Below the pieces are notes generated by a model, which had not been told where the DNA came from, did not search any database, and saw only the letters and a list, made by a program, of their open reading frames with translations. A stretch of DNA of 64,000 nucleotides, taken from contig NZ_CABVGP010000003.1 in NCBI RefSeq assembly GCF_902497555.1, positions 248,001 to 312,000 on the forward strand, read 5' to 3'. Below are positions 59,353 to 64,000 of this stretch, piece after piece (within the stretch, counting starts at the first letter, position 1; each line of letters starts with the position of its first letter). The stretch comes from Amycolatopsis camponoti (lineage in GTDB: Bacteria > Actinomycetota > Actinomycetes > Mycobacteriales > Pseudonocardiaceae). The translations under genes and the position numbers were made by a program.

Positions 59353-61008
59353 TCAGTGCGCGAGGGCGAGGGCCGGAGCCGCCTCCGCCTCGGCGTCCGC
59401 GCGCTGCTCCATCGCCGACTTGTCCGAGAGCGGCTTCTCCTTGAGGAACCACACCAGGGCGAACCCGACGGTCAGCACGATCCCGCCGACCAGGAACACC
59501 GTGCTCATCGACTCGGCGAAGCCCTGCAGGATCGGCCGGGCCAGCGTCGGGTCGAGCGTGGACAGGAACGACGTGTCGTTGACGTCCAGGCCGCTCTGCA
59601 TCTGCTTCGCGAACTCCGGGTGCTGCGCCAGCGCCGACACGTAGGCCGGCGTGGTCATCGCCGAGCGGATGGCGTTCGCGATCCGGTCGCCGACCGTGCC
59701 GAACAGGATCGACAGGAACACCGCGGTGCCCGCCGTGCCGCCGATCTGCCGGAAGAACGTCGCCGCCGAGGTGGCGACGCCGATGTCCTGCGGGCGGACG
59801 TCGTTGGTCGCGGCCAGCACCAGCGTCTGCATCGAGGCGCCGAGGCCGAGGCCGATCACGAAGGCGATCACCATGACCAGGGCCAGCGAGCTGTCGACGG
59901 TGATCGTGGACAGCGCGAACAGCGCCGCCGCCATCAGGCCGATCCCGGCCACGGCGAACATCTTGTAGCGCCCGGTCTTGGAGATCAGGCGGCCGCTGGT
60001 CAGGCTGGCGACCATGATGCCCAGCGTCAGCGGGAGCATCTGCAGGCCGGCCTGGGTGGGCGTCGCGCCCTTGACGATCTGCAGGTACAGCGGCAGTGAC
60101 ATCATCGCGCCGAACATCCCGGCGCCCTGCACGACGGTGACCAGCGTGGCCATCCGGAACACCGGGCGCTTGAACAGGCGCAGCGGCAGCAGGGCGGCGT
60201 CGCCCATGCGGCGTTCGATCCAGACGAACGCGGCCACGCCCAGCCCGCCGACGACGTACATGGCGATCGAGGCGGCGGATCCCCAGCCCCACTCGCGGCC
60301 CTGCTCGGCGACGATCAGCAGCGGCACCAGGCCGGTGGCCAGCGCGACGGCACCCCAGTAGTCGACCTTCTGGTCCACGCGGGTGTGCGGGAGGTTCAGC
60401 ACCTTGGTGACGACGACCAGCGCGGCCAGCGCGATCGGGACGTTGACCAGGAAGACCCAGCGCCAGCCGGTGATGCCCGCGAAGGAGTCGACCCCGGCGA
60501 AGAAGCCGCCGACGACCGGGCCCAGGACGCTAGACACACCGAAGACGGCCATGAAGTAGCCCTGGTACTTGCTGCGCTCACGGGGCGCGGTGATGTCGGT
60601 GATGATCGCGAGAGCCAGCGACATCAGGCCACCGGCGCCGAGGCCCTGGAAGGCGCGGAACGCGGCGAGCTCGTACATCGACGTGGCCATGCCGCTGGCC
60701 AGCGAGCCGACCAGGAACAGCGAGATCGCCGTCAGGTACATGGGCTTGCGGCCGTAGAGGTCGGACAGCTTGCCGTACAGCGGCGTCGAGAGCGTCGCGG
60801 TGATCAGGTAGGCGGTGGTCGCCCACGCCTGCAGGGACAGGCCGTGCAGTTCGTCGGCGATGGTGCGCATCGACGACGAGACGATCGTCTGGTCGAGCGC
60901 GGCGAGGAACATGCCGAGCATCAGCCCGGACAGGACGGTCAGGATCTGGCGGTGGGACAGTTTGCCGTTCGTAGCGGCCGCTCCTTCCGCCGTGGTGGTG
61001 TCGCTCAT
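59353..61008 (-). CDS. MFS transporter, DHA2 (14-TM drug:H+ antiporter) family
   Basis: This 551-residue membrane protein has 14 predicted segments. It shows the MFS motif A GKLSDLYGRKP and the DHA2 signature regions LMLGMFLAALDQTIVSSS and GFFAGVDSFAGITGWRWVFLVN, each typical of EmrB/QacA-type multidrug exporters. Start ATG 61008 follows GGGAG. Interleaved inverted repeats upstream (61038-61076) are a likely MarR/TetR-type operator. The cognate regulator is not in the window. Confidence 0.9.
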   Translation of the reverse strand: MSDTTTAEGAAATNGKLSHRQILTVLSGLMLGMFLAALDQTIVSSSMRTIADELHGLSLQAWATTAYLITATLSTPLYGKLSDLYGRKPMYLTAISLFLVGSLASGMATSMYELAAFRAFQGLGAGGLMSLALAIITDITAPRERSKYQGYFMAVFGVSSVLGPVVGGFFAGVDSFAGITGWRWVFLVNVPIALAALVVVTKVLNLPHTRVDQKVDYWGAVALATGLVPLLIVAEQGREWGWGSAASIAMYVVGGLGVAAFVWIERRMGDAALLPLRLFKRPVFRMATLVTVVQGAGMFGAMMSLPLYLQIVKGATPTQAGLQMLPLTLGIMVASLTSGRLISKTGRYKMFAVAGIGLMAAALFALSTITVDSSLALVMVIAFVIGLGLGASMQTLVLAATNDVRPQDIGVATSAATFFRQIGGTAGTAVFLSILFGTVGDRIANAIRSAMTTPAYVSALAQHPEFAKQMQSGLDVNDTSFLSTLDPTLARPILQGFAESMSTVFLVGGIVLTVGFALVWFLKEKPLSDKSAMEQRADAEAEAAPALALAH

Positions 61009-61037
61009 GGTGGTCTCCCTGGGTAAGCCTTCACCGT

Positions 61038-61076
61038 AGTTGCTTGTACCTCTCAACTACTTGCCTCGGTCAAGTA
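61038..61076 (-). promoter_or_regulatory. candidate MarR/TetR-type operators of the MFS gene
   Basis: TACTTG (61058-61063) and CAAGTA (61071-61076) are inverted with a 7-base spacer. A second pair, AGTTG (61038-61042) and CAACT (61054-61058), overlaps it. Both lie 30-70 bases before the MFS start codon, in the promoter zone. Confidence 0.45.
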
Positions 61077-61141
61077 TTCCGCTGAAGCTTGTATGATGCA
61101 ACCAAGTTTTCTGTGAGCCGCGTCTCCAGCCCCCGGACGCG

Positions 61142-61178
61142 CCGAAGGCCACCTCCGAGCCGCGGAGGTGGCCTTCGG
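61142..61178 (-). terminator. terminator after glyA
   Basis: A perfect 16-base stem (61142-61157 with 61163-61178) and five-base loop begins 12 bases beyond the glyA stop. There is no T-run, as is usual for actinomycete terminators. Confidence 0.7.
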
Positions 61179-61189
61179 GCGAACGAGCG

Positions 61190-62458
61190 TCAGGCGGAGT
61201 AGCCCGGGATCGGGAACGGCGCCAGGAACTCGCGGATCTCGGCCGCGATCGTGTCCAGCGAGGACTCGTCGGAACTGGCCGCCGCGGTGATCGTCCGGTC
61301 GATCCACTCCGCCACCTGCACCTGGTGCTGCGGGCGCAGACCGCGGGTCGTGATCGCCGACGTGCCGAGCCGGATGCCGGACGGGTCGAACGGCTTGCGC
61401 GGGTCGAACGGCACCGTGTTGTAGTTCAGCTCGATCCCGGCGCGGTCCAGGGCCTGCGCGGCCGGCTTGCCCGCCACCCCCTTGTTCGTCAGGTCGATCA
61501 GCAGCAGGTGGTTGTCCGTGCCGCCGGACACCAGGTCGTAACCGCAGGCGAGCAGCGCGTCGGCCAGCGCGCGGGCGTTCGCGACGATCGTGTGCGCGTA
61601 CTCGCTGAAGTCCGGGCGCTGCGCTTCCCCGAGCGCGACGGCGATCGCGGCCGTCGTGTGGTTGTGCGGACCGCCCTGCAGACCCGGGAACACCGCCTTG
61701 TCCACGGCCTTCGCGTGGTCGGCGTCGGAAAGGATCATCGCGCCGCGCGGGCCGCGGAGGGTCTTGTGCGTCGTCGTCGTGATGACCTGCGCGTGCCCGA
61801 CCGGCGACGGGTGCGCGCCGCCCGCGACGAGCCCGGCGATGTGCGCGATGTCGGCGACGAGCACCGCGTCCACCTCGGCGGCGATCTCGGCGAACGCCGG
61901 GAAGTCGATCGTGCGCGGGATCGCCGTGCCGCCGGCGAAGATCAGCTTCGGCCGGTGCCGGCGCGCGAGGTCGCGCACCTGGTCGAGGTCGACGCGGCCG
62001 GTCTCCTTGGCGACGCCGTAGCGGACCGGGTTGAACCACTTGCCGGTCGCGGAGACGCTCCAGCCGTGCGTGAGGTGGCCGCCGTCCGGCAGCGCCATGC
62101 CGAGCACGGTGTCGCCCGGCTGCGCGAAAGCCAGGTACACGGCCAGGTTCGCCGGAGAACCGGAGTACGGCTGGACGTTCGCGTGGTCGGCGCCGAACAC
62201 GGCCTTCGCCCGTTCGATGGCCAGTTGCTCGACCTGGTCGATGAACTGCTGGCCCTCGTAGTAGCGCTTGCCCGCGTACCCCTCGGAGTATTTGTTGGTG
62301 AGCACGGTGCCGGTCGCTTCGAGCACGGCCTGCGAGACGTAGTTCTCCGAGGCGATCAGGCGGATCTTGTCGTGCTGGCGCTTCGCCTCGTCCTCCACGA
62401 GCCCGGCGATGGCGGGGTCGGCGGCGGCGAGTGCGTTCAGTTTCGGCTGGTGTGTCAT
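61190..62458 (-). CDS. glyA: serine hydroxymethyltransferase
   Basis: This 422-residue PLP enzyme converts serine and tetrahydrofolate to glycine and methylene-THF. It contains the PLP-Lys motif VITTTTHKTLRGPRG, YSEGYAGKRYYEG and GLQGGPHNH. Start ATG 62458 is six bases after the ribosome site CCGGAG. The 132-base leader holds a ZTP riboswitch, which links expression to 10-formyl-THF starvation as signalled by ZTP/ZMP. Confidence 0.97.
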   Translation of the reverse strand: MTHQPKLNALAAADPAIAGLVEDEAKRQHDKIRLIASENYVSQAVLEATGTVLTNKYSEGYAGKRYYEGQQFIDQVEQLAIERAKAVFGADHANVQPYSGSPANLAVYLAFAQPGDTVLGMALPDGGHLTHGWSVSATGKWFNPVRYGVAKETGRVDLDQVRDLARRHRPKLIFAGGTAIPRTIDFPAFAEIAAEVDAVLVADIAHIAGLVAGGAHPSPVGHAQVITTTTHKTLRGPRGAMILSDADHAKAVDKAVFPGLQGGPHNHTTAAIAVALGEAQRPDFSEYAHTIVANARALADALLACGYDLVSGGTDNHLLLIDLTNKGVAGKPAAQALDRAGIELNYNTVPFDPRKPFDPSGIRLGTSAITTRGLRPQHQVQVAEWIDRTITAAASSDESSLDTIAAEIREFLAPFPIPGYSA

Positions 62459-62463
62459 GGCGT

Positions 62464-62479
62464 ACTCCGGCTCTGGAGT
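62464..62479 (-). promoter_or_regulatory. Shine-Dalgarno-sequestering hairpin of glyA
   Basis: On the minus strand ACTCC and GGAGT pair around six bases, burying the CCGGAG ribosome site (62470-62465) of glyA. It lies directly after the ZTP aptamer, where an expression platform is expected. Ligand binding would be predicted to free the site. Confidence 0.65.
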
Positions 62480-62482
62480 GGC

Positions 62483-62562
62483 CTTCACCCAGGCGCGCGG
62501 TGCCGGCCTCGTCGTCGCTTCCCGGTGGTGCTCCACCTCGATGGCGCCAGTCGCTGCTGCGC
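62483..62562 (-). promoter_or_regulatory. ZTP (pfl, ZMP/ZTP) riboswitch
   Basis: The minus-strand leader has the family's conserved parts in order and spacing: GCGACTGGCG, a GGTGG...CCACC hairpin, CGGGAAGCG, a GC-rich linker with GCCGG, and CGCCTGGGTG, which forms the pseudoknot with the first part. This is the pfl aptamer seen upstream of glyA, folD and purine genes. A TAGGCT -10-like hexamer just upstream would place the transcript start close to the 5' end of the aptamer. Confidence 0.93.
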
Positions 62563-62590
62563 GTAAGAGCCTAGTCCGTGCCCACGCACC

Positions 62591-63013
62591 TCAGTCCACT
62601 ACCGCGACGCCCATGGACCGGGCGGTGCCCGCGATCGTGCGCATCGCCCTCTCGACGTCGGACGTGTTCAGGTCCGGCAGCTTCCGTTCGGCGATCTCGC
62701 GCAGCTGCTGCGTCGTGATCTTTCCCGCGACCTCGTGCCCGGGCCGCGAGGAACCCTTGTCCCCCAACGCTTTCTTGATGAGGAACGACGTCGGCGGCGT
62801 CTTGAGCCGCAGCGCGAACGAGCGGTCTTCGAACACCGAGACGACCACCGGCACGATGTCGCCGCGCTGGGCGGCCGTCGACGCGTCGTAGGCCTTCTTG
62901 ATCTCGACGAGGTTGACCCCGGTCTGCCCCAGCATCTTGCCGAGGTCGACGACCGGGGCGTTGCCCGCGGAAAGCTCGAGGGTGACCTGGTGGGTGAGTT
63001 TCTTCGGAGCCAT
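62591..63013 (-). CDS. divergent ribosomal protein L11 paralogue
   Basis: This 140-residue protein aligns with L11 along its whole length: FEDRSFALRLKTPPTSFL, KLPDLNTSDVERAM and IAGTARSMGVAV are typical. The N-terminal flexible segment that carries PAPPVGPA in ordinary L11 is replaced by PVVDLGKM with one residue fewer, so most of the prolines that contact thiostrepton are gone. The LGQTGVN that follows is near-normal (usually LGQHGVN). It is not next to rplA, so it is probably a second copy beside the housekeeping rplK. Start ATG 63013; glyA follows in the same direction after the riboswitch. Confidence 0.85.
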   Translation of the reverse strand: MAPKKLTHQVTLELSAGNAPVVDLGKMLGQTGVNLVEIKKAYDASTAAQRGDIVPVVVSVFEDRSFALRLKTPPTSFLIKKALGDKGSSRPGHEVAGKITTQQLREIAERKLPDLNTSDVERAMRTIAGTARSMGVAVVD

Positions 63014-63029
63014 GCCCTGAAGCTAGAGT

Positions 63030-63044
63030 CTCCAGCTACTGGAG
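63030..63044. repeat. short inverted repeat before the L11 paralogue
   Basis: CTCCAG and CTGGAG flank CTA in the 33-base gap between the gamma-carbonic-anhydrase-type and L11-like genes. It could be a weak hairpin in the leader; no regulator is known. Confidence 0.3.
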
Positions 63045-63046
63045 GG

Positions 63047-63565
63047 TCAAACCGGCTTTGTGCCCGCCCGGTGCCGGCGCGCCAGCTCCTGGTAGATCGC
63101 CGCGTTGTGCTCGACCCACATGCGCGCCGAGTCGGTCAGCGGGACGAACTTCTTCGCCGGGCTGCCCATCGCGATGACCTCCGGCGGGACCTCCGTCGCC
63201 GGGGTGACCGTCGCGCCGGCCGCGACCAGCGCCCGCGCGCCGATCTTCGCCTTGTCGAGCACCGTCGAGCCGTTGCCGATCAGCGCCTGCTCCTCGATCG
63301 TGCAGTCGTGCACCAGGCACTGGTGGCCCACGGTGACGTTCTTGCCGACTTCGCAGACGCCGTCGTTGACGTGGATCACCGAGTTGTCCTGGATGTTGGC
63401 GCCCTCGCGGATGACGATCCGGCCGAAGTCGGCCCGGATCACCGCGCCGAACCAGATCGAGGCGTCCTTTTCGACGACGACGTCGCCGATGAGGGTGGCG
63501 GTGGGGGCGATCCAGGCGTCCGGGTGGACCTGCGGGCTGAGCCCTTCGAACGAGAACAGAGGCAT
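63047..63565 (-). CDS. gamma-class carbonic anhydrase-like protein
   Basis: This 172-residue left-handed beta-helix protein has hexapeptide repeats and the metal-binding histidines in QDNSVIHVN and TVGHQCLVHDC. This is the pattern of YrdA/PaaY/Cam-type proteins, whose activity ranges from carbonic anhydrase to unknown. The start is ATG 63565, preferred to the upstream frame that would extend into a repeat element. It may be co-transcribed with the L11-like gene 33 bases downstream. Confidence 0.9.
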   Translation of the reverse strand: MPLFSFEGLSPQVHPDAWIAPTATLIGDVVVEKDASIWFGAVIRADFGRIVIREGANIQDNSVIHVNDGVCEVGKNVTVGHQCLVHDCTIEEQALIGNGSTVLDKAKIGARALVAAGATVTPATEVPPEVIAMGSPAKKFVPLTDSARMWVEHNAAIYQELARRHRAGTKPV

Positions 63566-63597
63566 GCCACAGACCCTAAACCGCCCCGCTGTGACAT

Positions 63598-63643
63598 CCG
63601 AGGCTTCGCCTCGGGCCGGGGGCTCCGCCACCCGGAACCCCCG
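63598..63643. repeat. dispersed two-hairpin intergenic repeat, copy 2
   Basis: GAGGCTTCGCCTC is followed by GGGGGCTCCGCCACCCGGAA and CCCCCGG. Apart from four substitutions it repeats 53521-53567, and the changes in the first stem are compensatory (G-C to A-T on both arms), so the hairpin is kept. It lies between the M14 gene and the gamma-carbonic-anhydrase-type gene and probably terminates the former. Confidence 0.75.
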
Positions 63644-63659
63644 GAAAGCACCATGGGGC

Positions 63660-64000
63660 TCAGCCCGTGATAGCCGCGTTGATCAGGATGTCGACGGCTT
63701 TGTCGTTGCGCGTGGTCTGCGGGACGATCTGGGTGTCACGCGGGTAGAAGCCCGGGCTGCTGCCCTTCGGGTACATCTCGAAGGTGAAGCTCCAGATCTT
63801 GTGCGTCGCCCACATCCAGTCGTTGACGCTGCCATCGGTGATGTAGAGGTCGCTGGACTGCTGCGGCGTGTAGCCGTTGGTCGCCGCCATCTGCCGGCCG
63901 AGCGTCTCGAACTTCGTGGCCTCGGCGGCGGTGAGCCCGGGCGCGGTCCGGTCGTAGGTGTAGCCGAACGGCCACAGCACCAGCTCGGAGTAGGTGTGGA
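63660..64000 (-). CDS. M14 zinc carboxypeptidase, C-terminal part
   Basis: About 113 codons are present; the gene continues past the right edge. The preserved end contains [16 protein letters not shown], which holds the final zinc-ligand region, and TFEMYP with the catalytic Glu of carboxypeptidase T-type M14 enzymes. The partial sequence suggests a secreted enzyme; its signal and first zinc ligands are outside the window. Stop at 63660, just before the dispersed repeat. Confidence 0.85.
   Translation of the reverse strand, partial: HTYSELVLWPFGYTYDRTAPGLTAAEATKFETLGRQMAATNGYTPQQSSDLYITDGSVNDWMWATHKIWSFTFEMYPKGSSPGFYPRDTQIVPQTTRNDKAVDILINAAITG

Overview
The window is chromosomal DNA of a high-G+C actinomycete. 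Gene content and order point to the Mycobacteriales/Pseudonocardiales side of the phylum, with an Amycolatopsis-like genome as the best guess. That placement is inference from Lsr2, a PE/PPE/EspG set, a mycothiol-type DinB protein, an MhuD-like enzyme, and the run ftsH-folEPBK-DUF3180-DUF6779-DUF2520-panC-panD-coaX-lysS-lsr2-clpC. This run has nearly the order of Mycobacterium tuberculosis Rv3610c-Rv3596c. Next to it, hpt-tilS-DUF2342-dacB-ppa matches Rv3624c-Rv3628c. Most genes are plainly chromosomal. I see no rRNA, tRNA, CRISPR, prophage or transposase.

Layout. 1-5.5 kb: tandem DUF445 membrane proteins, a zinc ABC importer operon with a Zur-like box, and a LacI regulator. 5.6-16.6 kb: carbonic anhydrase, mutY, a Tat-exported amidase, an M1 peptidase, a small inserted unit carrying a HEPN-like gene between 42-bp direct repeats, an AAA ATPase, an MhuD-like haem oxygenase, a sirtuin, a lipoprotein and an EEP-family enzyme. 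16.8-25.8 kb: a DrrAB-type exporter, a giant SARP/AfsR regulator, a second M1 peptidase, pyroglutamyl peptidase and small membrane/ESX-style proteins. 25.8-33.4 kb: a membrane-anchored Hsp70-like protein, clpC, an IdeR-boxed FhuF-like reductase, AraC and lsr2. 33.5-49.6 kb: lysS, the pantothenate/CoA operon, PrsW, a repeat-rich membrane protein, a MerR gene, folate genes and ftsH. 49.8-53.4 kb: two EspG chaperones with PPE-like and PE-like proteins. 53.6-64 kb: hpt, tilS, DUF2342, dacB, ppa, an MFS pump, glyA behind a ZTP riboswitch, a divergent ribosomal protein L11 paralogue, a gamma-type carbonic anhydrase and the end of an M14 carboxypeptidase.

How the genes work together. DUF2520-panC-panD-coaX would make pantothenate and start CoA synthesis. 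folE-folP-folB-folK make the pterin part of folate. glyA uses folate for one-carbon units and is read out through ZTP. hpt and tilS serve purine salvage and tRNA-Ile maturation. Metal control is visible at three points: the Zur-like box before znuA, the IdeR/DtxR box before the FhuF-like gene, and the MhuD-like enzyme.

Most noteworthy: (1) an 819-bp insertion unit whose 42-bp flanking repeat equals the last 14 codons of the AAA ATPase gene and which carries a frameshifted HEPN-like gene; (2) a stand-alone L11 paralogue that has lost the proline-rich thiostrepton-contact segment; (3) a textbook ZTP riboswitch with its Shine-Dalgarno sequence in a hairpin; (4) a MerR-type 19-bp-spacer promoter on a small membrane protein gene; (5) two families of intergenic inverted repeats, one of which supplies stop codons to its neighbours; (6) an ESX-associated gene set in the same chromosomal slot as ESX-related genes of M. 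tuberculosis. Positions and frames were checked by hand; no database search was run.
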